Source: Anaeramoeba flamelloides (Eukaryota; Metamonada; Anaeramoebidae). Taken from it: 64,000 bases of DNA. The DNA lies in NCBI GenBank assembly GCA_027625915.1, contig JANTQA010000011.1, positions 744,001-808,000 on the forward strand. Direction: 5' to 3'. How positions within the stretch are numbered: the first letter of the stretch is position 1; each line of letters begins with the position of its first letter. Shown here piece by piece: positions 1-10,800 of this stretch. The notes under the pieces were generated by a model. The model was not told the DNA's origin and made no database searches. It saw nothing but the letters and a program-made list of their open reading frames with translations. The translations under genes and the position numbers were made by a program.

Positions 1-3000
1 TTCGAATAGAACAACGTATTAAATATGCAAAGGATGTCCTTAGAAGAGAACTTTTACCACATGTCGGAACCTCCGAATACAAGGAAACAATCAAGGCATA
101 TTTTTTTGGATACATGATTCATAGAATTTTAAACACTGCACTTGGGCGAAGAGAAGTTGATGATCGTGATCATTATAAAAACAAAAGACTAGATTTAGCT
201 GGTCCATTATTGTCCAGTTTATTTCGAAAATTGTTCAAAAGATTAAGACAAGATGTACGATTAACATTACAGCGTGAGGTTGATTCGCGAAAGGGCTTAA
301 ATGTCAGAAATTCAATTAGAAGTCAGATGATCACTGATGGCTTTAGATATTCGCTTGCTACCGGTAATTGGAAGACACCCAAGGAACAAGGAGGAAGGGT
401 AGGTGTATCCCAAGCATTAAATAGATTAACATATTTGGCGACTTTATCTCATTTAAGAAGATTGAATACGCCAATTGGAAGAGAGGGTAAAATTGCCAAG
501 CCAAGGCAATTACATAATACACATTTTGGGCATGTCTGCCCCTGTGAATCCCCTGAAGGGCAAGCATGTGGACTCGTAAAAAATCTTGCGCTTATGACTT
601 ATATTTCTGTTGGTGCGCCAGCAATGCCTGTATTAAAGGTTTTGGACGAATGGGGTACAGAAAATTTAGAAGAAATTTCGCCAGAGACGGTGCCAAAATC
701 AACAAAAATCTTTGTTAATGGCGTTTGGATTGGTGTTCATCGCCACCCTATGAGATTGGTGGAAACACTCAGACAATTAAGAAGGAAAAAGGATATCAAA
801 CCGGAGGTATCCATTGTAATGGACGTTACTGAAAAGGAATTAAGAATCCATACTGAAGCAGGAAGATGTTGTCGGCCTCTATACATTGTCGAGAACCAGC
901 AATTAAAAATCACCAAGAGGGATATCAACAAATTAAAGAAAAATGAAGAATTCAAATGGAAAGATTTAATTAAAAATGGCTTGGTTGAATTTATTGATAC
1001 AGAGGAAGAAGAAACTCAAATGATTTCCATGACCTTTGAAGATTTAAACAGAGCCCGCACATCAGAAAATCCATATTCCTGGACTTACACCCATTGTGAA
1101 ATTCATCCTTCGATGATCTTGGGAGTCAGTGCCTCTTTAATTCCATTCCCTGATCATAATCAGTCACCACGTAACACTTATCAATGCCTATATGAAAATG
1201 AACCCGTATTAATGGATAATGGCGAATACAAAAAAATTAAAGAAGTTAAAGTTGGTGATAAAGTTAAAACTTTTAACCCAAAGACAATGACTGAATCAAT
1301 AACCACAGTAATTAATCATTTTGTTCGAAATACAGACAAGAAAATTTATAAAATCACAACAAATTCTGGCCGTCAAATTATTGCTACTTATGATCATAAA
1401 TTCTATACAAATAAAGGTTGGATTAAAGTAGAGGATTTTAAAGTAAATTCAACATTAGTAGCTATTAGTTTACATCCAAAATTAATGATTAACAACAACA
1501 ACAACAACAAAACAATAATCTTTAATGGAAACAATTTTAAAAATAATTTAAATAAAATGGGATCGATATCTAAATCAAATCAGGAAAATGTCATTAATCA
1601 ATTACAAAATATAAACTTTTTCCCAATATATAATAATTCATCCAAAATTTTGATTTTATCTAGAATTTTAGGTTATTGCTTTTTAAACAACAATCATATC
1701 CAAATAAACATCAATAATCCAAAAGATTTCAAATTCAATATTAATTTCCCAGACGAACAAAGTTTATTATTTTTCAAGCAAGATCTTAAAATCTTAAAAT
1801 TATCGCTTTTAAATGATTTCGTTGTTTCAATTAGCCAAATTAAAAAGGAATATATGATGAAATGTAATCAAATTTTATTGATTATCTTGGTATCCTTAGG
1901 ATTATTCAACAAAAATAATTTAATACCAAGTTGGATTATAAATGGATCAAATTTAATTAAACAAGAATTTTTATCTGGATATAATGGTAATTCAAATAAA
2001 TTAAACTTAACGTGGGATGAAACAAATAATAAACCTACTTTCCATTTCAATGAAGAATTTAACAAAAATGGCAAATTATTAAATCAATTTATTAAAATTT
2101 ATAAAGATTTAAATATTCAAATTCAATTAATTAATTCAATTAACAATCAAGATATGCAATTAAAGATTTTGGAAACCCCACAAAATTTAATCAATTATTT
2201 TGAAAATATTGGAATTAGATATAATTGTAAAAAAAATATTCATAATGGATTAATTATCGAATATTTAAAATACCAACTATATAATAATAATAATAATAAT
2301 GATAACAAAAAATCATCATTTATAAATTGGATTTCTAAAGTTAAAATTATTAATAACAGTATTTTCCTTCCAATTGAATCCCTAAGAGAAATGCCAAATG
2401 TCAAAATTGCAGACATCACAACAAAATCAAAAAATCATAGCTTTATCGCCGGCAATGGATTTTGTGTTCATAATTCTGCAATGGGTAAGCAGGCAATTGG
2501 TGTTTATGCATTAAATTATAACTTGAGGATGGATACACTTGCACATGTGCTTTACTATCCACAAAAGCCCCTTGTTCTAACCCGTGCAATGAAATATTTA
2601 CATTTCAGGGAATTTCCCTCGGGCCAAAATGCCATAGCTGCAATTGCCTGTTACTCTGGATACAACCAGGAAGATTCCATTATTATGAACCAGTCTGCCA
2701 TTGATCGTGGGCTATTTCGAACCATTTTCTATAGAACCTACAAATGCGAACAATCAGAGCTGCCTGGAAGACCAACTGAACTTTTTGAAAAGCCAAGTAT
2801 TGAAGAAACAGTTGGCCTATTACCTGGCACTTATGATAAACTTGACGAAACAGATGGTCTTGTGGAACCGGGAATTAGAGTTGTTGGTGGCGATGTTATC
2901 ATTGGCAAAACATCACCATTGTATCGTACAGATGAGAACCCCGAAGATTTCCTGATACAAAATGAAGAAAACGGCGAAACGTCTCGGCCTAGAAAGCCCA

Positions 3001-5363
3001 GAATTACAAAAAAGGATTCTTCTCTAATTTGTAGAAAGGGTGAAAAGGGGATTGTTGATAAGGTCATGCTCACAACAAATTTTACAGGATACAAATTTGT
3101 TAGGGTTAGGGTTCGTTCCACTCGAATTCCTGAAATTGGCGATAAGTTTTCTAGTAGGCATGGTCAAAAGGGTACAATCGGTATGACATACAGACAGGAG
3201 GATATGCCCTTCACCTGTGAAGGAATTACACCGGATTTAATTATGAACCCACATGCTGTGCCCTCTCGTATGACAATTGGGCAATTGATTGAATGTCTGA
3301 TGGGTAAGGTTTCAGCAATAACTGGTGTCGAAGGTTATGCTACCCCATTTACCGATGTAACAGTCGAACAAATTTCAAACGAATTACATAAATGCGGGTA
3401 TCATTTAAGAGGCAGCGAAGTAATGTACAATGGGCACACTGGTAGGAAAATGAGCGCTCAGATCTTTCTCGGGCCTACATATTACCAAAGATTGAAGCAT
3501 TTTGTCGCAGATAAGCTTCATAGCAGATCAAGAGGCCCTGTAGCACAATTGACGAGGCAACCACTCGAGGGTAGATCACGAGAAGGAGGGTTAAGATTTG
3601 GAGAAATGGAAAGGGATTGCTGTTCTATCGACACACTGATCAGTAACTATGGTAATTATTCGTCAACCAAAATTGGCAACTTGAAGGACGGCAATAGCAT
3701 CATCTTGGCATATGACGAGTTGCACAAGGGACTGACGGCAAATATCCAGTTTAGATATAAATTCAAGGGAATACGCGATTGCTTACAAATCACATTACAA
3801 GACGGAAGAACTGCGATTTATACACCCGACCATCCCATCTTGACTTCAGCCCAACAATGGCAACAAGTCAAATACATCAAAGTATTAAATGAACGTATCA
3901 AGACTGGTATTCGATATCCAGAGGTTGACATTGCAAAGGAGATTGGCGCAAATAAATCATGGAATCTCCAAACACCAAGTGGGCTCAAATTAGATTTTAC
4001 TTCACAGGACAATTATTTACAATCATTAGCATTTGCCAGACTCGTTGGATATTTAATCACCAATGGTAAGATCACTGATAAGCAATGTACTTTAGATCTC
4101 GATAATCAATTGGATTTAAAAAGTGCCCTACTTGATTTGGGCAAATTCACAAACGTAATTAAAGAAAATTTAATATTCATTTCTGAGAATAATTTCAATA
4201 TTCGTTTTAAAAATAACTTCCTGAGGCAACTTCATGAAATTAAGGGCCTTATAGTAAGTGAAAACTTGACACATTTACCAGATTTTATTCTTGACAAATC
4301 TTGCCCATTACCAATTGTCAGAGAATTTTTAGGTGGCCTCTTTGGAGGAGAAGGCAAGACATGCCAGTTACTTAAAAATGGAACAATTTCCTCATTGTCA
4401 TTCTCTAAATTCACAAACCATAAATATTTGAATGGCCTGGTGAAAATGATGAAACAAATCAAAATGCTATTAGGACGCCTCGGTATTAAAAATGTAACCA
4501 TTCAAGATCCAATCGAAATAAGCAATGGAAATGATCAAACTGTTAGGGTTGTCTTGGATTTAGATCTTAGCCAGGTGATTCCATTTTATGAACAAATTGG
4601 CTTTAGATATAATAATCACAAATATGAAAGGTTAGAGGCCGCGGTCTCGTATTTGAAAATGAAAAATACCATTTCAAGACAGAAAAAATGGCTGTTACGC
4701 TATATCGAAACAATCCTTGATCAGCAAAAGGTCAATAATCACACCGCAATCGAGAAGGCTACAAGACATGCAGTAAACGAACTTGAAAAAAGTCAAGCTA
4801 TAATTCATCACTATGCCATTCCATCAACAAAATCTGTTCAAGATTATTTGAAAAACGGAACCCAAGTCAATAAATTCCCCACCGTTCGTGATTATTTTAA
4901 AGAAATTGGTGTCTTGGACTGGTTTACAAACAGAACACAACAATCCACCAGGAGAAGAAAAAAAAGTAAATATAATCTTTTTAAAAAAAAAAATAAAGTT
5001 CTTCCCACAATGAACCTTAAAGTAATCGATATCAGAAAGGTCGGCCAACAAAAGGTTAGCGATATTCAAGTCGAACATAACCACAATTTCCTCGCAAATG
5101 GAATCATCTCTCATAATTGTATGATTTCTCATGGCTGCGCCAGATTCTTAAAAGAAAAATTATTTGACGTCTCAGACGCCTACTCAGTCCACATCTGCGA
5201 CCACTGCGGGCTCATCGCTATTGCTAATCTGAAAAAGGGTAATTACGAATGTAAAAATTGTCAAAACAGAAAAGATATTTCTCAAGTTAGGATCCCTTAC
5301 GCTGCTAAATTATTATTCCAAGAGTTAATGTCAATGCTGATTGCACCCAGAATGATCATATAA
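1..5363 (+). CDS. RPB2: RNA polymerase II second-largest subunit RPB2 (5' partial), with two inteins
   Basis: Catalytic-core subunit of nuclear RNA polymerase II. The frame is open from nt 3 to TAA at 5361-5363; the Met at 114 is internal ([10 protein letters not shown]), so the N-terminal third lies left of the window. Family blocks run in order: [150 protein letters not shown]-terminal CX2C...CX2C zinc site lies near 5196-5260 and the tail [12 protein letters not shown] is typical. RPB2 rather than the Pol I or III paralogue is supported by [19 protein letters not shown]. The two intein insertions add 430 and 500 residues; the extein part here is about 856 aa. No intron is seen. It converges on the kinase gene downstream. 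Confidence 0.97.
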   Translation, partial: RIEQRIKYAKDVLRRELLPHVGTSEYKETIKAYFFGYMIHRILNTALGRREVDDRDHYKNKRLDLAGPLLSSLFRKLFKRLRQDVRLTLQREVDSRKGLNVRNSIRSQMITDGFRYSLATGNWKTPKEQGGRVGVSQALNRLTYLATLSHLRRLNTPIGREGKIAKPRQLHNTHFGHVCPCESPEGQACGLVKNLALMTYISVGAPAMPVLKVLDEWGTENLEEISPETVPKSTKIFVNGVWIGVHRHPMRLVETLRQLRRKKDIKPEVSIVMDVTEKELRIHTEAGRCCRPLYIVENQQLKITKRDINKLKKNEEFKWKDLIKNGLVEFIDTEEEETQMISMTFEDLNRARTSENPYSWTYTHCEIHPSMILGVSASLIPFPDHNQSPRNTYQCLYENEPVLMDNGEYKKIKEVKVGDKVKTFNPKTMTESITTVINHFVRNTDKKIYKITTNSGRQIIATYDHKFYTNKGWIKVEDFKVNSTLVAISLHPKLMINNNNNNKTIIFNGNNFKNNLNKMGSISKSNQENVINQLQNINFFPIYNNSSKILILSRILGYCFLNNNHIQININNPKDFKFNINFPDEQSLLFFKQDLKILKLSLLNDFVVSISQIKKEYMMKCNQILLIILVSLGLFNKNNLIPSWIINGSNLIKQEFLSGYNGNSNKLNLTWDETNNKPTFHFNEEFNKNGKLLNQFIKIYKDLNIQIQLINSINNQDMQLKILETPQNLINYFENIGIRYNCKKNIHNGLIIEYLKYQLYNNNNNNDNKKSSFINWISKVKIINNSIFLPIESLREMPNVKIADITTKSKNHSFIAGNGFCVHNSAMGKQAIGVYALNYNLRMDTLAHVLYYPQKPLVLTRAMKYLHFREFPSGQNAIAAIACYSGYNQEDSIIMNQSAIDRGLFRTIFYRTYKCEQSELPGRPTELFEKPSIEETVGLLPGTYDKLDETDGLVEPGIRVVGGDVIIGKTSPLYRTDENPEDFLIQNEENGETSRPRKPRITKKDSSLICRKGEKGIVDKVMLTTNFTGYKFVRVRVRSTRIPEIGDKFSSRHGQKGTIGMTYRQEDMPFTCEGITPDLIMNPHAVPSRMTIGQLIECLMGKVSAITGVEGYATPFTDVTVEQISNELHKCGYHLRGSEVMYNGHTGRKMSAQIFLGPTYYQRLKHFVADKLHSRSRGPVAQLTRQPLEGRSREGGLRFGEMERDCCSIDTLISNYGNYSSTKIGNLKDGNSIILAYDELHKGLTANIQFRYKFKGIRDCLQITLQDGRTAIYTPDHPILTSAQQWQQVKYIKVLNERIKTGIRYPEVDIAKEIGANKSWNLQTPSGLKLDFTSQDNYLQSLAFARLVGYLITNGKITDKQCTLDLDNQLDLKSALLDLGKFTNVIKENLIFISENNFNIRFKNNFLRQLHEIKGLIVSENLTHLPDFILDKSCPLPIVREFLGGLFGGEGKTCQLLKNGTISSLSFSKFTNHKYLNGLVKMMKQIKMLLGRLGIKNVTIQDPIEISNGNDQTVRVVLDLDLSQVIPFYEQIGFRYNNHKYERLEAAVSYLKMKNTISRQKKWLLRYIETILDQQKVNNHTAIEKATRHAVNELEKSQAIIHHYAIPSTKSVQDYLKNGTQVNKFPTVRDYFKEIGVLDWFTNRTQQSTRRRKKSKYNLFKKKNKVLPTMNLKVIDIRKVGQQKVSDIQVEHNHNFLANGIISHNCMISHGCARFLKEKLFDVSDAYSVHICDHCGLIAIANLKKGNYECKNCQNRKDISQVRIPYAAKLLFQELMSMLIAPRMII
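1185..2474 (+). mobile_element. Intein 1 in RPB2 (430 aa), between PRNTYQ and SAMGKQ
   Basis: In-frame protein-splicing element. It begins with Cys (codon 1185-1187, [15 protein letters not shown]) and ends FCVHN at 2474; the +1 residue is Ser. Removing it restores the invariant RPB2 string NTYQ-SAMGKQ. Splicing blocks are present: N-terminal Cys, [14 protein letters not shown] (block B with T-x-x-H), and [13 protein letters not shown] with penultimate His and final Asn. The middle is homing-endonuclease sized. [10 protein letters not shown] (near 1650) and [11 protein letters not shown] (near 1966) sit where the two LAGLIDADG helices should be, but the acidic residues are lost, so the nuclease looks dead while the splicing residues are kept. 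It is visibly more AT- and Asn-rich than the extein: 12 G+C in 1681-1740 against 25 in 2641-2700. Poly-Asn tracts lie near 1492 and 2281. Confidence 0.93.
3618..5117 (+). mobile_element. Intein 2 in RPB2 (500 aa), between FGEMERD and CMISHG
   Basis: In-frame intein. It starts with Cys (codon 3618-3620, [13 protein letters not shown]) and ends LANGIISHN at 5117; the +1 residue is Cys. Deleting it rebuilds the universal RPB2 string GEMERD-CMISHG. Splicing motifs: [14 protein letters not shown] (block B, T-x-x-H), [16 protein letters not shown] and terminal His-Asn. LAGLIDADG-like blocks are better preserved than in intein 1: [13 protein letters not shown] (about 4031-4070) and [12 protein letters not shown] (about 4325-4358). 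The second keeps an acidic residue (Glu) while the first has Asn instead of Asp, so cleavage activity is doubtful. A Lys/Arg-rich loop lies near 4950-5000. Composition is intermediate between host exon and intein 1 (20 G+C in 4081-4140). Confidence 0.93.
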
Positions 5364-6764
5364 TTTGATTTTATTCTTTTTTTTTGAATGAAATTATTTT
5401 TTTTAGATATTTAATTAAATTAACATTTTTTCTTTTTTTAATTCTATATTTCTATAATTATTAAAGAAAATTTTTTTAAATAAAAATATTTTAATTTTTT
5501 TTGTTTTTAATTTGTAATTTCTTTATTTTTATTTTTGAAGGGTGGTTTTAATAAACATATGTAAAAATGATTTCTGAATTTTTCATGTTTTTTTTAATAA
5601 AATTGTGATTTTTTCATAAACTATGATACCTTTCAGCAATACCCCAAATTATTAAATTTAATTTTAACTTTTTTATTAATTGATACAGTTATTTACAACC
5701 GGTTGTACATGATTTATCTTTACTTAAAATTTTAATTTTTAATTCAACTTTTTTAAAACTAAAATATCTAATAAAACGAAATTAAGGTTTTAACCTCAAA
5801 ACACAAGATTACAATAATGAAAACCTTCTTATGTACTTTTCTATTTTTTTTTTATTTCAAGTAAATAGGTTTTTAAAACCAGTAAATTTTTATAAATTGA
5901 CAAAAAAGAATATATACAATAATCCTCCATTACCTGATCTAATTTTTTTTTTTTTTGATTTTTTTGGTAAAATTAATTGATTTCGAAATAATATGTATTA
6001 AATTTTTCAAAAAAAAAAAACCAAAAAAAATTGCTTGAAAGAATTTTACGAATTACTTTTCCTCAGAAGTAAATTTTTAAGATTAGATTATCGGAATTCA
6101 AATTTAGTTTTTATTTTTATATCTAAAATGTATATTGTTAAAACTTGATTTTCTCTTTTTTTATTCTTTTTTTCTTAAAGTAAAAGTTTAAAATAATGTA
6201 TTTTTTTTTTTTTTTATTCTTGAAAAAAAAGTAAAAATTTACCATACATATTGATAATAAGCACATAAAAAGAATAAAAACAAAAACAAACACCATTAAA
6301 ATATATTTCGATAATTTTTGGCCTCTTGAAAAAAAGTTACTATTTTACATTTCCCAGTATTTTCAATGTATTAACAATTTATCTTTTACTTTTTTTAAAG
6401 TGAAATTTATTTTAGTAACACAAACATCAAAAATTGAAATTAGTAATTTGGCTTGATATTTTTTTTGAAATGAATAAACAAAAGATAATATGATTTTAAT
6501 ACATTAAAAGAAAATGCAAAAAATTATTACTTCATAAAATATTAAAATTCAAGGAGACAGTTTGTTGTTTTTTGATAAAAAAAAGTAAAATTAGAAAACA
6601 AAAATTATTAGATAAAAAAAAAACCAATTTTTGAGAATTAGAAAAAAAAAAATTGTGGCTTGTTTCAATTTTTAATTGTTTTATTTTGGATTTATATTTT
6701 TTTAAAAAAAATTAGAGACTGAATGAAAAAACTTGTAAATTGGAACATTTTTAAAATAATACTT
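5364..6764. other. Convergent intergenic region, no feature seen
   Basis: About 1.4 kb of A/T-rich sequence between the 3' ends of RPB2 (+) and the FHA kinase (-). It has many T and A homopolymers. Apart from a small palindrome at ACAACCGGTTGT (about 5695), I see no gene, RNA or recognisable repeat copy. Confidence 0.5.
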
Positions 6765-7805
6765 TTAATTTTTTTTCTTTCCTTTTTTTTTTTTTTTCAA
6801 GTTTCGCTTTTTTTTTTTTGTTTGTTTTTCTTTTGGAATTTCGTCTTCTTCACTTGAATTTTCAGGTTTTCTTTTTCTTGGATTTTTTTTATTATTCTTT
6901 TTATTATTCTTTTTATTCTTCTTTTCATTCTTCTTTTCATTCTTCTTTTTATTCTTCTTTTCATTAGTTTTTTTTTGTTTTTTATTAGAATCAGAATCAG
7001 AATCAGAATTAGAATCAGTTTTTGACTTGTAATCAGAATCAGAATCAGAATCAGAGTTAGAATCAGAGTTAGAATCAGAATCAGAATCGGTTTTTGACTT
7101 GGAATTAGATTTAGAGCCAGAGCCAGAGTCAGAGTCAGAGTCAGAATCCGAATTAGAATCCGAATCCGAACCATATTCTGTTTGAAATTCATCTTTAATA
7201 AGTTTATTTTTGTTTAACATCCAAGGATGTTTTAAAGCTTGTTTAATAGTGATTCTTTTTTTGACATCAACAGTAATAAATCTTCTAATTAAGTTTTTAC
7301 ATGCAACTGAAATGTGCCTGAATTCATCTTTTGGAAATTTTATATTTGCAGTTTTAATTTGATTGACTAGCCCCTTTATATCTGTTCTATCATCCGAAAA
7401 TGGCATCATTCCACTTACAATAATATATAAAACAACACCCAACGACCAGGAATCACATTCTTTTCCATATCCATTTTTATCACCTGGGAAAAGAATTTCA
7501 GGTGCCAAGTAATTTGGGGTTCCTGCAATTGTTTGCATAAAGGTATCTTGTTTAATAATTCTTGAAACACCAAAATCAGCCACTTTAATGAATGTATTAT
7601 CATCTTTTGACTTTAGTAAAATGTTTTCTGGTTTGAGATCGCGATGAACAATTCCCTCTGAATGTAAATATTCCATTACCTCTAATAATTGTTTAAAAAC
7701 TATCCTTGCTTTTTTTTCCTTATAAATACCTTTATTTATAATCTCATCGAAGAGATCGCCTCCAGTCACTCTATTGTTATTTGCGTAATAATAATAATAA
7801 TAAAG

Positions 7806-7841
<36 letters not shown>

Positions 7842-10800
7842 TTTTATTTAAATAAATATTTTAATATTCAAACAAAGACTAATATTGAATTTCTCAAAAT
7901 GTGGTTTTTATATAGAAAAAGAAATGTATTTTAATTTCTTCCAATTTACAAAAATATATGTCACATCAAACAAGAATGTTATATTTTTTAAAATTTTTTC
8001 TTTTACTTCGATTTTTAAAAGAATAACATTCGTAATCGTACTACCTATTTAAACAGATCAAAGAATAAAATATTATCATTCACAAATAAAACTGAAAATT
8101 CTGAAAAAATAAATGAATATTTTTTATAAATTCTAAAATTGTCAGCAAATAAAAAACAAAAGTGTGATAACCACTCATTAAACAAATTTAGATTTGAGTT
8201 AAAAAATGAAAATTGAGATAACAAATGTCTCAAAAAGACATCAATTGCACTTCAGTTAAATTTTTTTTTTCAAAAAAATCACTTAAAAATGTCAATTAAG
8301 AAATTTTTCGATTAGTTATTTACAAAAATATCATCATGATCTTTCGATCAAAAAAAAGTATTCTTACTCCATTCCAATCTTGTAAAGTATTTTTCAAAAA
8401 TGTTGACTCACTTTATAATGCTATTAGAAGTAATTTTTGAGAGTTTATAATATATTCTTATCAAAAAATATTTTCAAATTTTTGGATCAGAATCATTTTT
8501 TCTTATTGTTTTTCTTTTGTTTTTCTTTTTCTTTTTTTTCAATTTTTAATTTTTTTTCTTTTTTTTTCTATTTTTCTTTTTCTTTTTTTATTATTTTTTT
8601 TCTTTTGATAATTGTTTTTTTTGCAAAAGATCATGTGGAAAAAAAAAGATCTTCGAAAAGACAAATAATCACAACAAAATTGAAACTATGTAATGTCTTT
8701 TAAAAGGAATTGATTTATTAGCAAAAAATCTTCTTGTTAACATTTTTTTGATGAAAGTTGAGTAATAAAAAAACTAGAATTCTTTTTTCAAAAATTGTGA
8801 TTGACTTTTTTTTAAGGTTTTGATTTTTTTTTTTTTTTAATTTGTTAAAATATTAGTTTTTTATAAGTTTAGAATGATTTAAAAATGAATCATTAATAAA
8901 AATTTAATAATTATTTGATATTGAATACTAAAAAATAATTTTTTTTTAAATTTATTTCTTTAGGCGAGTTGAAATTTTTGAAATAGAGTTATTAATAATA
9001 ACTAAATCGCATAGAACATATTTTTTCAACAAAACAAAAAATGAAGTAATGCAATTAAATTACTTGCACTTTAATTTTAACTTAACCATCCAATTGAAAT
9101 TCATATTAAAGTCTGAAATTTGATTAAAATTTGATTGTTTTTTTATTGATGTTGTACTTTTAAATTATTGTTTTTAATCTTCCGATTTAAAATACCCTTT
9201 TAGGTTATAATGAGGATAATTTTTTCTAAATCAACAAAGTTTAGTGATTATGATACAAGAGGGAGGGGTTATCTTTGGATATTGTCCTTTTTTCATTGAA
9301 TAAAAAATAAAAATAAAAATAAATAAATTATTGATTTTTCGTGAATTTGACTTATATTTTGAAAAATATTTCTTACTGTTTTACAATTTAAAAAGTATGA
9401 TTTATGAACAGAGATATTAAATAGAACAATACCAACCCCATTATTAAATGTGGTGGTGGGGGAAATAGATTAAATATAGAGATTATATTGGAATTTTTAT
9501 GAAAAACTGGGAATTATTAAAACTTCCAAAATAATTTAATTTAAAAATACCATACCATAAGTGTAAAATATGAACTTTTTCAAAAATAGAGTTTTTTTCA
9601 AAAAAAATTGATTTTTAAGAAGTTCATATTTACACTTTTTATCCGACAAAATCCTAAAATCTGTAATTTTAAAATAAAAGCACATTACTTTCTATTAACC
9701 ATTTTGTCGGGCAAGAAAAGTTTTTTTATTATGGCTGTAATTTTCAAATTGAAAAAATAAGATTTTATTTCAAAGTCTAATAAGGAAGGACAGGATTCGT
9801 ATTAAAAAACTTTTAATTTGTAATACCTTTGCGAGGATTATGAATTTTGTCTTTTCTTCTCATTATGAGTAAACATTATTTTAGGAAAACGAAACAAAAA
9901 AATTTTCATTTATTCATCGGAAAATGACAATAAAAACAAATTCATTAATTAAATTGTTTTTCAATAAAAATAAAAAATAAAAAAAATTTTTTCAACAAAG
10001 AGTCATATTTAGTATACAGCTGTTTCATTCCTACTGTAAAAAAGTTAAAAGATATAGAAATTGATGGACGATTATAAAATTTTGTTTTATGAAATTTTAA
10101 ATTCCATTTCCGTCATAAGATAAAATTTTTCGATTTCTGTTACATCATAAGAGAACTCTTTTTTTTGTTATATCAAGTCAAAAATTCAAATTTCGTATGA
10201 AAAGAAATCGCAGAAACCTTAGAAGTATTTTTCGATCATTTGCTTTAAAGGCTGTAAGTACAACATGCTATAAATTGCAAAATGCGAAAAACTAAAAATT
10301 TTTATGAATATTATTCTACACATTTTATGTGAAAAGTATTAGTGTCTTGGATGTATGCAGCATTTCTGTACATTACTATACGATGTGTTTAAAAAATGAG
10401 ATAAAATTTCATTGTAAAGAAATGTTGCATACATCCAAGACAGCAATTCTTTACATTACTTGAAGATGTGTATATTAATATTCATAAAACCTTGTAATTT
10501 TTCGAATGATGCCAGCCCTGCTTTTAAATTGTTTAAATTAGGGATTTATGCAATTTTGGAAATTGAAGATCCTCGTTAATGTATGTTTTTTTATGTGAAT
10601 TTGTTTGGCAATTTCAAAAACCAAAGGAACCAAAAAATTGATAACATGAATTTTTTCCTTTAGAATAAAATTTACAGTTTAAAAGGACAGCCTGCTTTGA
10701 CCAATTTACCATTTGTCATATAAGATATAATTTTAATCAATAGAAAACCAATTTCTATGTCTTATAACGTTTCATGGTAGGGTTTGAACCACTGTAACTC

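Noticed and set aside
114-116. Met at 114 as the RPB2 start
   Set aside because: The upstream frame is open to the window edge and encodes RPB2-like sequence ([14 protein letters not shown]), so this Met is internal.
1185-2474. Spliceosomal intron instead of intein 1
   Set aside because: The length is open in frame, ends lack GT/AG at the boundaries, and both ends carry protein-splicing motifs.
6797-7192. Minus-strand 131-codon frame in the kinase tail (Leu/Ile repeats)
   Set aside because: Shifted frame of the Ser/Asp and Lys repeats of the FHA kinase.
7769-7769. GTG at 7769 as the start of a stand-alone kinase
   Set aside because: It is the Val codon of the kinase hinge directly after a TAG acceptor; exon 3 supplies the N-lobe in matching phase.
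8437-8703. Phe/Ser-rich frame at 8437-8703 (and its counterpart at 34977)
   Set aside because: It reads through the T-rich middle of a dispersed repeat; not coding.
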